Shown: piece by piece, positions 27,327-36,233 of the stretch | How the letters are laid out: the number at the start of each line of letters is the position of its first letter | Numbering within the stretch: position 1 is the first letter of the stretch | Assembly: GCF_009807005.1 (NCBI RefSeq) | Contig: NZ_WUBR01000003.1 | Coordinates: 496,001-560,000 of the forward strand | Length of the DNA: 64,000 nt | Direction: 5' to 3' | Source: Aurantiacibacter rhizosphaerae | GTDB taxonomy: Bacteria; Pseudomonadota; Alphaproteobacteria; Sphingomonadales; Sphingomonadaceae | Program-made: the position numbers and the translations under genes | The notes under the pieces: model-generated | Told to the model about the DNA's origin: nothing | What the model saw: the letters and a program-made list of their open reading frames with translations, nothing else | Databases searched by the model: none

Positions 27327-27770
27327 TTGCAGCCACCCTCTGGCATTATCGAAGGGTCTCGCCACCATTATCCGGTGCGGGTGTTTTTCGAGGATACCGA
27401 TCTGTCCGGCATCGCCTATCACGCCAATTACCTGAAATGGTGCGAACGCGCCCGCAGCGATCTGCTGCGTGTGCTGGGCATAGACCAGCGCGCCGCTTTC
27501 GAGGCGGGCGAGGGGGTTTATGCCGTTTCCGAAGCGCAGATAAAGTGGCGCCGCCCGGCAAAGCTGGACGATGAATTGATCGTCACCACCCGCGCCGTGG
27601 AACTGCGGGCTGCCAGTGCGCGTATGGAACAGCGGGTATTGCGCGGAGAGGAACTGCTTGCCGAAGTGGACATCGTTGCCGCATTCGTTACTCCCCAAGG
27701 CCGCCCGCGCCGCCAGCCCGATGACTGGCGCCGCGCATTCGAAGAATTTGCCACGAAAGATCCTGAATGA
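27327..27770 (+). CDS. ybgC: YbgC/FadM-type acyl-CoA thioesterase of the tol-pal operon
   Basis: 147 aa, hotdog fold. VRVFFEDTDLSGIAYHANYL holds the catalytic Asp of 4-hydroxybenzoyl-CoA thioesterase-like enzymes; WCERARSDLLRVLG follows. The start is TTG: AAGGAG (27315-27320) lies six bases before it and no ATG fits. Overlaps tolQ by four bases (ATGA). Confidence 0.95.
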   Translation: MQPPSGIIEGSRHHYPVRVFFEDTDLSGIAYHANYLKWCERARSDLLRVLGIDQRAAFEAGEGVYAVSEAQIKWRRPAKLDDELIVTTRAVELRAASARMEQRVLRGEELLAEVDIVAAFVTPQGRPRRQPDDWRRAFEEFATKDPE

Positions 27771-28462
27771 CCGTGCTGGACCTGCTTGCCGTTTCCGCCC
27801 CTACCAGGCTCGACCCGATCGAGCTGTTTCTCGATGCCGATATCGTCGTGCAGCTGGTGATCCTGGGCCTGATCATGGCGTCCATCTGGACCTGGGCGAT
27901 CATCATCGGTTTTTCCATGCGCATGGGCAAGACGCGCCGCGCCTGCGACACGTTCGAGGAAGATTTCTGGACCAATGAGGATACCGACGGTGTTCTGGAC
28001 TCGCGCCGCCGCAAGGATAACCCGTCCGCCCGCGTTGCCGCTGCCGGGATTGCCGAATTTCGCCGCAGCCACAAGGCAGGCCTGAAAGATCCCGTTGCCG
28101 CGCGTGGCCGCGTGGCGCAGGCGATAGAGGGGCAGGTGGCGCATGAATCGGACACACTGGCCAATCGGCTCAACTTCCTTGCCACAACCGGCTCCGTCGC
28201 GCCCTTCGTGGGCCTGTTCGGCACCGTGTGGGGCATCATGAACAGCTTCTTCCAGATCGGCATGCAGCAGAACAGTTCGCTGGCCGTGGTGGCGCCCGGC
28301 ATTGCAGAGGCGCTGTTTGCCACCGCTATCGGCCTGTTCGCGGCCATCCCTGCCGTTATCGCTTACAACCGGCTGTCCAATTCGGTGAACGGCTTCGAGG
28401 CGCGCCTGCACCGCTTTGGTGACCGTGTGCATGCCGCCGTCAGCCGCGAGATGGAGCGCTAG
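27767..28462 (+). CDS. tolQ: TolQ, inner-membrane proton channel subunit
   Basis: 231 aa. MotA/TolQ/ExbB family; three helices at about 27-50, 138-160 and 172-195. The conserved TGSVAPFVGLFGTVWGIMNSF and GIAEALFATAIGLFAAIPAV bracket the channel. Works with TolR to energise TolA for outer-membrane constriction at division. Confidence 0.97.
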   Translation: MTVLDLLAVSAPTRLDPIELFLDADIVVQLVILGLIMASIWTWAIIIGFSMRMGKTRRACDTFEEDFWTNEDTDGVLDSRRRKDNPSARVAAAGIAEFRRSHKAGLKDPVAARGRVAQAIEGQVAHESDTLANRLNFLATTGSVAPFVGLFGTVWGIMNSFFQIGMQQNSSLAVVAPGIAEALFATAIGLFAAIPAVIAYNRLSNSVNGFEARLHRFGDRVHAAVSREMER

Positions 28463-28465
28463 GCG

Positions 28466-28912
28466 ATGGGCATGGGCGTCATGTCCTCCAGCCGTCGAGG
28501 CCGCTCCAGCCGCCGCGCGCCCATGGCGGAGATCAATGTCACGCCATTTGTGGACGTGATGCTGGTGCTGCTGATCATCTTCATGGTTACAGCGCCATTG
28601 CTGGCCAGCGGCGTACCCGTGGAACTGCCCGAAAGCCGCGCCAATCCGCTGGATCAGGATCCGGAGCAATTCACCATCGCGCTGGACCGCGAAGGGTTTA
28701 TCTACGTCGACGATACCTTGGTGGAGGATGGCGCGCTGCCACAGGCACTGGATGCGATTTCCGGGCCGCAAGGCTCTGAAAAGCCGCTTATCAATCTGCG
28801 CGCAGACACCTCGCTGGATTACGGCCGGGTGATGGCGGTGATGGGCGAATTGAACAACGCCGGTTTCAATTCCATCTCGCTGGTCACCACCGGTTCAGCC
28901 GAAGCGCCATAG
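28466..28912 (+). CDS. tolR: TolR, biopolymer transport protein
   Basis: 148 aa. One N-terminal helix with the essential Asp: INVTPFVDVMLVLLIIFMVT. Periplasmic domain with INLRADTSLDYGRVMAVMGE. Three bases separate it from tolQ. Confidence 0.96.
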   Translation: MGMGVMSSSRRGRSSRRAPMAEINVTPFVDVMLVLLIIFMVTAPLLASGVPVELPESRANPLDQDPEQFTIALDREGFIYVDDTLVEDGALPQALDAISGPQGSEKPLINLRADTSLDYGRVMAVMGELNNAGFNSISLVTTGSAEAP

Positions 28913-28924
28913 CCCTGTGACCTG

Positions 28925-29740
28925 ATGGCCATGTTTGCCGATCTTTCCCGTGAAGAGCGTGTGGGCTTCGGCCTGGCCGCGGTGGCACATGTGGCGCTGG
29001 CGGCGGCGCTGGCCTACCACGCCACGCGCGAACCGCCTGCCTTTACCGTGCCGGAACGGATCGACGTGAACCTGGCAAGCGAGGTCAGCCTGCGATCCAC
29101 CGCGCCCGATCCCAGCGCGCAGCCTGCTGCGTCGCTCGCCCCTGAAGTTGCCGATATGCCGCAGGCGGCACAGGATCCGCTTGAAGTGCCGGTGACAGAA
29201 CCGGTGGAGCGTTCCGTCACCACGCCGCCGCGACGATCACCGGAACGCAGCACGCCTGCACCAGCGCCAACGCCGCGGCCCACCCGCCGTGCAGAGCCCA
29301 CGCCCGCCCCGCGCCCAACGGCCACCGCCACGCAGCGCGCGCAGGGCAGTCGGCTGAGCGAAGATTTCCTGCAAGGCACCAGCGATGCAAGCGGAGATCG
29401 CGGTTCGCCTGCTCAGACGGTGGGGCCAGCACAGCAAGCCTCGATAGCGCAGGCCATCATCCGGCAGCTTCGCCCACACTGGCAGCCGCCATCCGGTGTC
29501 GATATCGAGCAGCTGGTGACGGTCGTGCGGTTCCGGCTCAACCGCGATGGTTCGCTGTCAGGCTCGCCAGAGGTGCTGCGCACCAATGGCGTGACCGATG
29601 GCAACCGTACGCAGGTCAGCCGTCATCAGGAACAGGCCATTCGTGCGGTTAGACTTGCCGCCCCGTTCGATTTGCCCGAACAATATTACTCAGGATGGCG
29701 TACCATCACGTCCAACTTCGACAATAGGCTTGCCCAATGA
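28925..29740 (+). CDS. tolA: TolA-like energy transducer
   Basis: 271 aa. One helix near 15-35 (GLAAVAHVALAAALAYHA), a long Pro/Ala/Thr-rich periplasmic linker (APAPTPRPTRRAEPTPAPRP), and a small C-terminal TonB/TolA domain (IIRQLRPHWQPPSGVDIEQL, VVRFRLNRDGSLSG). Shorter than enterobacterial TolA, as usual in sphingomonads. The stop overlaps tolB by four bases. Confidence 0.92.
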   Translation: MAMFADLSREERVGFGLAAVAHVALAAALAYHATREPPAFTVPERIDVNLASEVSLRSTAPDPSAQPAASLAPEVADMPQAAQDPLEVPVTEPVERSVTTPPRRSPERSTPAPAPTPRPTRRAEPTPAPRPTATATQRAQGSRLSEDFLQGTSDASGDRGSPAQTVGPAQQASIAQAIIRQLRPHWQPPSGVDIEQLVTVVRFRLNRDGSLSGSPEVLRTNGVTDGNRTQVSRHQEQAIRAVRLAAPFDLPEQYYSGWRTITSNFDNRLAQ

Positions 29741-31161
29741 TCCGAACCCGTATTTTCGCCGCGCTTTCCACCGCTGCAATCGCATGCTTCGCCACCCCTG
29801 CCATCGCGCAGGATAGCGACCTTGCAACCGATATCGATCCGGCAGCGATAGGCGCCAACAGCGTGCAGCAGGTAGATGTGGAAGATAGCGGTGAAGGGAT
29901 TTCCGTCACCGTTACTGCCGATGCCTGGCAGGATCTTGGCATCGCCATCGCCAGCTTCGCCACCAATCGGGATGAGCCCACGCCTGCCAATGCGCAGGGC
30001 ACCGCCGCGCTGGGCCATGAACTGGCGCGTGTCGTATTCAGCGATCTGCGTTTCAATGGCCTCTTCCGCCCGGTTGGCCCCGATGCCCTGCCGCGCCCCA
30101 GCTATGGTGAGATTACGGCCCCGGCATGGCCCACATGGCGCGGCCGTTCGGCAGAGATGCTGGTGCATGGCTATGTGCGCAACAATGCTGATGGCCGCCT
30201 GACGGTTGGCTGCTATCTCTACGATGTCGCATTGCAGAGCGAATTGGTGCGGGAAGGCTGGGTGGTGAACCCCTCCGAATGGCGCCGCGCCGCGCATAAA
30301 TGTGCAGACCTTGTCTATTCGCGCCTGTCGGGCGAAGATCCCTTCTTCGACAGCCGCATCGCCTATATCGCGGAAACCGGCCCCAAGGATAACCGCATCA
30401 AGCGGCTGGCCATCATGGATAGCGACGGCGCAAACCATCGCTTCATCACCAATGGCCAGTCCACCGCGCTTACCCCGCGCTATTCACCCGACTATTCCAA
30501 GATTGCCTATCTCTCCTATGTGGACGGCAATCCGCGCATCTATGTTTATGACATCGGCACCGGGCGGCAGACCCTGGTGACGCAAAGCAGCAATCCCACC
30601 TTTGCCCCGCGCTGGAGCCCGGATGGCCGCTGGATCCTCTATTCCATGGCAATCGGCGGCAACACCGATATCTATCGCGTATCATCCAGCGGCGGCGGCA
30701 CGCCCCAACGCCTCACCACCAGCCCGGCCATTGAAGTGGGCGGTTCCTATTCTCCCGATGGCAGCCGGATCGTGTTCGAAAGCGATCAGTCCGGCGCGCA
30801 GCAATGCTATGTGATGGATGCAGACGGTTCCAACCAGCGCCGCATCAGCTTCGGCGGCGGACGCTGCGCTACCCCGGAATGGAGCCCGCGCGGCGACCAG
30901 ATCGCCTTCACCCGCATCGCCGGGGATTTCAATATCGCCGTGATGAGCCCGCAGGGCCGCAACGTGCGTGTTCTGACAAATGCCTGGCATGATGAGGCTC
31001 CGACATGGGCGCCCAATGGCCGCATCATCCAGTTCTTCCGTACAGAGCGCGGTTCCGGCGATACGTCGATCTGGCAGGTGGACCTTACCGGCGATAACGA
31101 ACGCCGACTGCGCACGCCGGTAGGCGCGTCAGACCCTGCTTGGGGACCGGTTTTGCCTTAA
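29737..31161 (+). CDS. tolB: TolB, periplasmic beta-propeller
   Basis: 474 aa. Signal peptide cut near TPAIAQDS. N-terminal alpha/beta domain to about 190, then six propeller repeats with the recurring SPD motif (RYSPDYSKIAYLS, RWSPDGRWILYS, YSPDGSRIVFES, EWSPRGDQIAFT). Bridges TolA and Pal. Confidence 0.97.
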   Translation: MIRTRIFAALSTAAIACFATPAIAQDSDLATDIDPAAIGANSVQQVDVEDSGEGISVTVTADAWQDLGIAIASFATNRDEPTPANAQGTAALGHELARVVFSDLRFNGLFRPVGPDALPRPSYGEITAPAWPTWRGRSAEMLVHGYVRNNADGRLTVGCYLYDVALQSELVREGWVVNPSEWRRAAHKCADLVYSRLSGEDPFFDSRIAYIAETGPKDNRIKRLAIMDSDGANHRFITNGQSTALTPRYSPDYSKIAYLSYVDGNPRIYVYDIGTGRQTLVTQSSNPTFAPRWSPDGRWILYSMAIGGNTDIYRVSSSGGGTPQRLTTSPAIEVGGSYSPDGSRIVFESDQSGAQQCYVMDADGSNQRRISFGGGRCATPEWSPRGDQIAFTRIAGDFNIAVMSPQGRNVRVLTNAWHDEAPTWAPNGRIIQFFRTERGSGDTSIWQVDLTGDNERRLRTPVGASDPAWGPVLP

Positions 31162-31243
31162 GTGCGTTAGTTCCCCACGGGAGCCGAAAAATGGCTGCAA
31201 GATAGCATACCGTACGTCAAAAGGGTTCAAGGAGAGCCAAGCA

Positions 31244-31762
31244 ATGAATCGTCTGATTATCGCCGTCACTCTGTCCAGCGCACTGGCACTTGGTGCCTGT
31301 AAGAAGGAGCCGCCCGAAATGGCGCCGCCTCCGCCGCAGAACACCACGCCTGCACCCACGCCAACGCCGGCACAAACGCCGATGGCACCGCAGCCGGGTT
31401 CGCAGTCGCACTTCGCAACGGCCATGTCCGGGGCGGACACGATCTATTTCGATACCGACAGCTATAACATCGATGCAGAAGATCAGGCCGCGCTGCGCCG
31501 CCAGGCCGAATACCTGCTGCAATACCCCAATGCGCGCGCCACCGTGGAAGGCCATGCCGACGAGCGCGGCACGCGTGATTACAACCTCGCCTTGGGCGAA
31601 CGCCGTGCCAATTCCGCGAAGAACTACCTCGTCAGCCTTGGCGTGCCGGAAACGCGCCTGCGCATGGTGAGCTATGGTGAGGAACGCCCGGTTGCCACCG
31701 GTTCGAACGAATCCGCATGGGCGCGCAATCGCCGCGCCGTGACGGTAATGATCGAGAACTGA
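31244..31762 (+). CDS. pal: Pal, peptidoglycan-associated lipoprotein
   Basis: 172 aa. Lipobox LALGAC, a Pro-rich linker, then an OmpA-like domain (IYFDTDSYNIDAED, VEGHADERGTRDYNLALGER, RMVSYGEERP). Anchors the outer membrane to peptidoglycan and closes the Tol system. No cpoB/ybgF gene follows; the operon ends at the hairpin at 31808. Confidence 0.97.
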   Translation: MNRLIIAVTLSSALALGACKKEPPEMAPPPPQNTTPAPTPTPAQTPMAPQPGSQSHFATAMSGADTIYFDTDSYNIDAEDQAALRRQAEYLLQYPNARATVEGHADERGTRDYNLALGERRANSAKNYLVSLGVPETRLRMVSYGEERPVATGSNESAWARNRRAVTVMIEN

Positions 31763-31763
31763 T

Positions 31764-31943
31764 CTAGCGGATCAGGCCAGACAGGATCGGTACGAACCGA
31801 TCAACAGCGGGCGCGATGACCTTGGTCATCGCGCCCGTTTGCGTTGCAACGGCCGTGTAATCGGCGGCTGGCGTGGCAAGCAGCGTGAAAGCTGCCATCG
31901 CGAAAACGCTGAGGGCGGCGGAAATGGCGAGCGGCTTGCTCAT
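31764..31943 (-). CDS. small exported hypothetical protein, 59 aa
   Basis: ATG 31943 gives SKPLAISAALSVFAMAAFTL, a clear signal peptide, then a short mature part (AADYTAVATQTGAMTKVIAP). An AGGAC site lies upstream. Convergent with pal, one base apart; the pal terminator stem lies inside its coding sequence. No family is recognised. Confidence 0.6.
   Translation of the reverse strand: MSKPLAISAALSVFAMAAFTLLATPAADYTAVATQTGAMTKVIAPAVDRFVPILSGLIR
31808..31840 (+). terminator. strong terminator of the tol-pal operon
   Basis: CGGGCGCGATGACC (31808-31821) and GGTCATCGCGCCCG (31824-31837) form a perfect 14-bp stem with a 2-nt minimal loop, followed by TTT. It is located within the convergent 59-aa gene. 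Confidence 0.8.
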
Positions 31944-32135
31944 GAGAGTCCTGCTTCGATTTTTCATTCGGTTTCCACATAGCCAGTCCGGCTGATGTTG
32001 CAACGCAGCAAATTGCACGAAAGTGTATCAATTGTCTCAATCCGTTGCGCAAAAACATGAATTGACGCAGTCGGTTCACGTAAGCGGTTTTGCCCCCTAT
32101 ATGGTGCAGATGCTTTCCTGCAGGATAACACGCTG

Positions 32136-32669
32136 ATGGCCCGTTCTGGCCGATCGAACGACTGGGGCTTTCCCCGCTGGCGCGGCTATGAAGATGGCCG
32201 TGAAGCCGTTGAGGTGCGCATCTGCGACAGGCACGGCTGCGATCAGGCGGGCAATTGCCCTGCGCCAAAAAGCCCCAACAGCCCGGACCGCTGGTATTTC
32301 TGCGAGAAACACGCTGCGGAATACAACAAGGGCTGGGACTATTTTCAGGGCCTGGACAAGGAAGAAGCCGCCCAGCGCGCCAAGGCCGAACAGGCCGAGA
32401 GTGCAGGCTATGCCGAATCGCAGCATTACGGCTGGACCGGCAGCGGAGACGGATCGCGCAGCGCAGATGAAATGCGCGCGCTGGAGGTATTGGAGCTGGA
32501 GGCTGACGCCGATTTCCAGGCGATCAAGCGAGAATGGCGCGCACGGGCGAAGAAGGTGCATCCCGACGTGAAGCCCGGCGATGCCGAGGCTGCGGAGGAA
32601 TTTCAGAAGCTGCAACTCGCCTATGAAGTGCTGAAAGCTGCCGAAGAACGGCGGGAATGGAAGGGGTAA
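32136..32669 (+). CDS. J-domain protein (DnaJ-like)
   Basis: 177 aa. The C-terminal 60 residues form a J domain (ALEVLELEADADFQAIKREW, KKVHPDVKPGD with the essential HPD, FQKLQLAYEVLK). The N-terminal part has paired cysteines (RICDRHGC, NCPAPKSP, FCEKHAAEYN) that may bind zinc. This layout is common in alphaproteobacterial co-chaperones that stimulate DnaK. Confidence 0.93.
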   Translation: MARSGRSNDWGFPRWRGYEDGREAVEVRICDRHGCDQAGNCPAPKSPNSPDRWYFCEKHAAEYNKGWDYFQGLDKEEAAQRAKAEQAESAGYAESQHYGWTGSGDGSRSADEMRALEVLELEADADFQAIKREWRARAKKVHPDVKPGDAEAAEEFQKLQLAYEVLKAAEERREWKG

Positions 32670-32815
32670 GCCCTTCCCCTGCGCCCAATCGCGGTGGCGC
32701 TTTCGAAAAATGGACGGTGCGACTGCTGTTGCCGGCACTTGGGCTGGCGCTGGCCATGAGCATGCTCTGGGTCGCCAGTTCAAGTATTGAATATGAGAGT
32801 TTCAAAGCATATTGA
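32657..32815 (+). CDS. small membrane ORF, 52 aa, possibly truncated
   Basis: ATG 32657 lies inside the end of the J-domain gene. The product EGVSPSPAPNRGGAFEKWTV then a hydrophobic helix (LLLPALGLALAMSMLWVA) looks host-like in codon use. The last residues (SSSIEYESFKAY) are coded by AT-rich DNA, so the gene may be the 5' stump of a longer host gene cut by the insertion that begins here. Confidence 0.4.
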   Translation: MEGVSPSPAPNRGGAFEKWTVRLLLPALGLALAMSMLWVASSSIEYESFKAY

Positions 32816-32838
32816 GAGTATGAGTATTAATACTGTTT

Positions 32839-33468
32839 TCAAAGTTCTTTAGCTCTTTTACCATTATAAAGTTTTTCAATGATGTTTTTGATACCGATAA
32901 CTTGGCCGATGTTGTAAATTTGATTTGCATCTGGTTCAGCAATCACTTTATCAATATAGTCAAGGATCGTTGATTTCTCACCATCGTTTAAAACCTCGAT
33001 AACATTCATGTTTATTGGGAATTTGTTTTCGTCGCTTAAAAAATAGTCAACTAAAACTTTATCTTGTACATTCATTTGTATCGCTCTTTTAAAAAGATGC
33101 TGTCTAGGGAATAGGCCGCTATTAGCTTCACATATAATACTTTCGCTGTGTTTGTTCCAAAAATTGGCGAGTTGAAGTTTATAGTTTGGAGAAATTCTAC
33201 TGATACTACTGAATCGAAGTAGAGTTTCTTCAAGATTCTCTGCTGCTGAATATTTATCCAAGCTACTTTCTTTTGTCAATATTAAGCATAACTCTGCTGA
33301 CATGACCCGAACGTCGATTTGAGATAATTCTGAGGTGAGATTTTGGACAAACTTCACCCCATCTTCTTGAGGTAAACCAGGTGGAGTACAGTCACAATCT
33401 GAATCGGTTGCCGTTCCAAACGCATACGTTGAAATACTAAATACTAGAAAACCAATCAGTTTATTCAT
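32839..33468 (-). CDS. exported hypothetical protein of foreign base composition
   Basis: 209 aa. A signal peptide (KLIGFLVFSISTYAFGTA) is followed by a Cys cluster (DSDCDCTPPG) and a helical body rich in Ile, Asn and Lys. AGGAAACAAGA precedes the ATG, so the gene looks intact. Codon use (many AT-ending codons) is quite unlike all neighbours. No family is recognised. Confidence 0.75.
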   Translation of the reverse strand: MNKLIGFLVFSISTYAFGTATDSDCDCTPPGLPQEDGVKFVQNLTSELSQIDVRVMSAELCLILTKESSLDKYSAAENLEETLLRFSSISRISPNYKLQLANFWNKHSESIICEANSGLFPRQHLFKRAIQMNVQDKVLVDYFLSDENKFPINMNVIEVLNDGEKSTILDYIDKVIAEPDANQIYNIGQVIGIKNIIEKLYNGKRAKEL

Positions 33469-33564
33469 TCTTGTTTCCTGTAAATATATATAAATTGATT
33501 AAACCTTTTTAATTAATCGAATCGTTGAGTGTAAAACTTTGGGTAATTGTTATTATAGATTTCT

Positions 33565-33735
33565 CTAAGATATTGAAATGAATCGCCTCATTGCGAGGGA
33601 AAACTCGCTCCAATTATCAGCAAATGGAAAGTGTCCGCCATCATCAAGATTGAAATTCTTAATTCCAATATCACGACATGCGGAGTCAATGTATTTTTGA
33701 GGTGTAATTTTATCAAAAGAGCTAGTGATACTCAC
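33565..33735 (-). pseudogene. C-terminal remnant of an alpha/beta hydrolase
   Basis: The minus strand encodes VSITSSFDKITPQKYIDSAC then LDDGGHFPFADNWSEFSLAM, the usual last third of an alpha/beta hydrolase with the acidic residue and catalytic His (GGHFPF). The frame stays open to 33984, but upstream of about 33735 it is only the antisense of the META-like gene. The hydrolase was cut when the AT-rich segment joined the host DNA; its core and nucleophile are missing. Confidence 0.65.
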
Positions 33736-34239
33736 TGGCGTGCATGGTTCGATGGGCCGGAGCGCGGCACCTAGCGCGCCGTGGAAATCGATGAGCTCGA
33801 CGTAGCGGACCAGCGAATGAGTATCGTGATAGCTGACGGCGAGGTCCGGGGTGGCCGCGATGGATGCAATTACTGGGGCTATGTGGGAGAGCCCGACCCC
33901 GAGACCGGCGAACGCATGATGGAAAGCACGCTTGCCGCCTGCGACCAGACACCCGCCATCCAGGCTTACGATAGCATCGGGCATTACCGGGCGGAGATCG
34001 AACTGCTTTCCGAAAACAGGCTACTGGTCAGCTAAAACGGGGCAAGCGGCGAGTTCATTCGCTGGACGCACGATCTGGCAGAGGCCGAGCATGCGGCTGA
34101 CGAACGTGCCATGCAGAAAGTTATCACGGCGCAGCCGCCACAGCCCGCCCGCACCGCCATTCCGCCGCCACCCGCGCCTGCTCCGCCGTCGCCCCTGACG
34201 GGAGGAGCGGCAGGGCAGGACGCCGGGCAGTTACCCTAA
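33733..34239 (+). pseudogene. broken META/HslJ-like gene
   Basis: Host-like frame reading FDGPERGT, stop (TAG 33772), RAVEIDELDVADQRMSIVIA, GGRDGCNYWGYVGEPD, TLAACDQTPAI, ELLSENRLLVS, stop (TAA 34033), NGASGEFIRWTHDLAEAEHA, then a Pro-rich tail to TAA 34237-34239. The first stop is one base from TGG (GTWRAVEID). The NGCNYW/GRDGCNYW core and the CxxT pattern resemble META-domain proteins. The 5' end is lost at the AT-rich junction. A short open piece (33781-34035) survives. Confidence 0.65.
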
Positions 34240-35579
34240 ACTTCGTCCAGCGCCTGTTCGAAGTCGGCAATCAGGTCGTCCGCATCCTCGATACCGATGG
34301 AGATGCGCACCAGATTGTCTGAGATACCCAGCTCCGCACGGCGCCCTTCGGCCACCGAGAGATGCGTCATGCTGGCAGGGTGGCTGGCAAGCGTTTCCGT
34401 GCCGCCAAGGCTAACGGCCAGCTTCGCCACCTTCAGCGCATCGAGGAAGCGGAAGCATTCCGCCTCTCCGCCCTTGATGAATACGGAGAAGGTGGAGCCT
34501 GCGCCAAGGCAATGGCGGTTGTAGATGTCCTGCTGCCGCTCGTCCTCGATCATGCCGAGATAGCCCAGGCCCTTCACCTTGGGATGCTTTTTCAGCATGG
34601 CACAAACCTTGGCGGCGTTCTCGCCTGCGCGCTGCATGCGCAGTTCCACGGTTTCAAGCGATCGCAGCAGCATCCACGCGGTGTTGGGATCGGCAATGCC
34701 GCCCATGGTGTTGCGCAGGGCGCGAATGGCGTCGATCCATTTTTTCCGGCCCGACACGCTGCCCGCCACCAAGTCTGAATGGCCGCCCACATATTTGGTG
34801 AGCGAGTAGACCACAAGGTCCGCGCCCTGGTCCAGCGGACGCTGCCACAGCGGGCCGAGGAAGGTGTTGTCGATGGCGATGGGGCAACGCTCCGGGTCGA
34901 AATGCGCGTCGCGCGCTTCCTTCACCGCTTCGATATCCACCAGCGCATTGGTGGGGTTGCCGGGGCTTTCCAGATAGATCAGCGGCACTTCGCCGCCCTG
35001 TTCTTCCGCCTTGGCCTTGGCCTCGCGCATCACCTCGTCCAGCTTTTCGCGGCTGGCCCCTGCGGGAAAGGCGATATAGGTGACGCCGTATTTCGCCATT
35101 ACCTTGGCAACAAAGCCTTCCGACGCGGCGTAAAGCGGGCCGGAATGTACGATCACATCGCCGGAATTGCAGGCGGCCAGGATCAGCACGGCAATCGCCG
35201 TCATCCCGCTGGAGAAGCATAGTGCATCTTCCGCCCCGTCCCAGATTGCGAGGCGGTCTTCGAGGATCTCCTGGTTCGGCCCGTTGAAGCGCGAATAGAC
35301 GAGGCCCTCGGCCCCGCCTTCACGCTTGCCGGTGATACCTTCGAAATGACGCTTGCCGGCAGAGGCGCTTTCAAAGGCAAAGGTGCTGGTGAGAAAGATG
35401 GGCGGTTTCAGGGAGCCTTCGGACAGCGACGGATCGAAGCCGTGGCCCATCATCAATGTGGAAGGCTTCAATTCCCGGCCGCCGATGGTGGTCACCTCCG
35501 GCTTGGGCTTGCGGCGCGGGGTGGGGGTGTCCACGGCGCCCATTGGGTCGGCTGCGTTATCGTCGGGCTTATCGGCCAT
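34236..35579 (-). CDS. cystathionine gamma-synthase family PLP enzyme
   Basis: 447 aa. Fold-type I PLP enzyme of the Cys/Met metabolism family. Motifs: PPIFLTSTFAFESA, YSRFNGPNQEILEDRLA, SSGMTAIAVLILA, IAIDNTFLGP and the PLP-lysine in YSLTKYVGGHSD. It is longer than MetB, with an N-terminal extension and the insert GKREGGAEGL, a separate subgroup annotated only at family level; gamma-synthase, gamma-lyase or sulfhydrylase activity cannot be told apart here. Confidence 0.9.
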   Translation of the reverse strand: MADKPDDNAADPMGAVDTPTPRRKPKPEVTTIGGRELKPSTLMMGHGFDPSLSEGSLKPPIFLTSTFAFESASAGKRHFEGITGKREGGAEGLVYSRFNGPNQEILEDRLAIWDGAEDALCFSSGMTAIAVLILAACNSGDVIVHSGPLYAASEGFVAKVMAKYGVTYIAFPAGASREKLDEVMREAKAKAEEQGGEVPLIYLESPGNPTNALVDIEAVKEARDAHFDPERCPIAIDNTFLGPLWQRPLDQGADLVVYSLTKYVGGHSDLVAGSVSGRKKWIDAIRALRNTMGGIADPNTAWMLLRSLETVELRMQRAGENAAKVCAMLKKHPKVKGLGYLGMIEDERQQDIYNRHCLGAGSTFSVFIKGGEAECFRFLDALKVAKLAVSLGGTETLASHPASMTHLSVAEGRRAELGISDNLVRISIGIEDADDLIADFEQALDEV

Positions 35580-35771
35580 AGGGGAGGCTCCTTGGGTGTC
35601 TTACCCCTAGGAAGGCAGGGGGACGCTGGGAAGTTCCGGGCCGCCCGCTCCTAACCTCCGCAGGAACGCCTCTGCCCGTTATCCGGTTTCATCTGTAATT
35701 ATATGGACGGGCGACTTTGCGCAAGTCATCGCGGCGCAGGAAATTTCTTCTGCTTTGTCGGTTTACAAGCA

Positions 35772-36233
35772 ATGATCTGGCGCCACACATTCCTGATTAC
35801 CGCTCTCGCCCTGGCGGGATGCAGCCACACACTGCGCGAAGGTGAGTTGCTGGCACCCTACGCCGCTGTGATGAAACCCGTTCCCGAAGGAGAGAGCCGC
35901 ATTTATCTGCTGGCCGCGATACCGGGCACTCTGGTTTTCGAAGATGATTGCGTGCTGCTCAGGCGAATGGATGGAATGCTGGTTCTGCCCGTGTTTGAGG
36001 CAGGAACCACGGCTGGAGCGGACAGCACGGGGGCCTGGCTGCATGATCCTGTCTCTGGCGAGACATTCCGGCATCGGGCACGGATTAATGGCGGCGGCGG
36101 TTCAGCGGGCGAAACCGTCTCGCAGCTTGAGCGGCGCAATGTCTTGCAACAGCGAGTGCCCACGCGCTGCCGCGAAGCAATGCAGGCGGATGCGGTGGTC
36201 ATCCTCAATCCGGGACTTGAGCCAGCCGGTTAG
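35772..36233 (+). CDS. lipoprotein of unknown function, 153 aa
   Basis: ATG 35772 gives IWRHTFLITALALAGCSHTL with lipobox LAGC. The mature part is beta-rich (RIYLLAAIPGTLVFEDDCVL, MLVLPVFEAGTT), with one Cys pair. No family is recognised. The region before it (35580-35771) holds no other gene. Its stop overlaps the convergent carrier gene by four bases. Confidence 0.7.
   Translation: MIWRHTFLITALALAGCSHTLREGELLAPYAAVMKPVPEGESRIYLLAAIPGTLVFEDDCVLLRRMDGMLVLPVFEAGTTAGADSTGAWLHDPVSGETFRHRARINGGGGSAGETVSQLERRNVLQQRVPTRCREAMQADAVVILNPGLEPAG

Larger units (their letters stand above)
32780..33735. other. AT-rich foreign insertion
   Basis: Base composition drops abruptly to well below 40 percent GC, then returns to host level at about 33735. 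It contains one intact unknown secreted-protein gene and the last third of an alpha/beta-hydrolase gene, both on the minus strand. A perfect palindrome AGTATTAATACT (32823-32834) lies near the left edge. No transposase, tRNA or clear flanking direct repeat was found. Confidence 0.8.
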
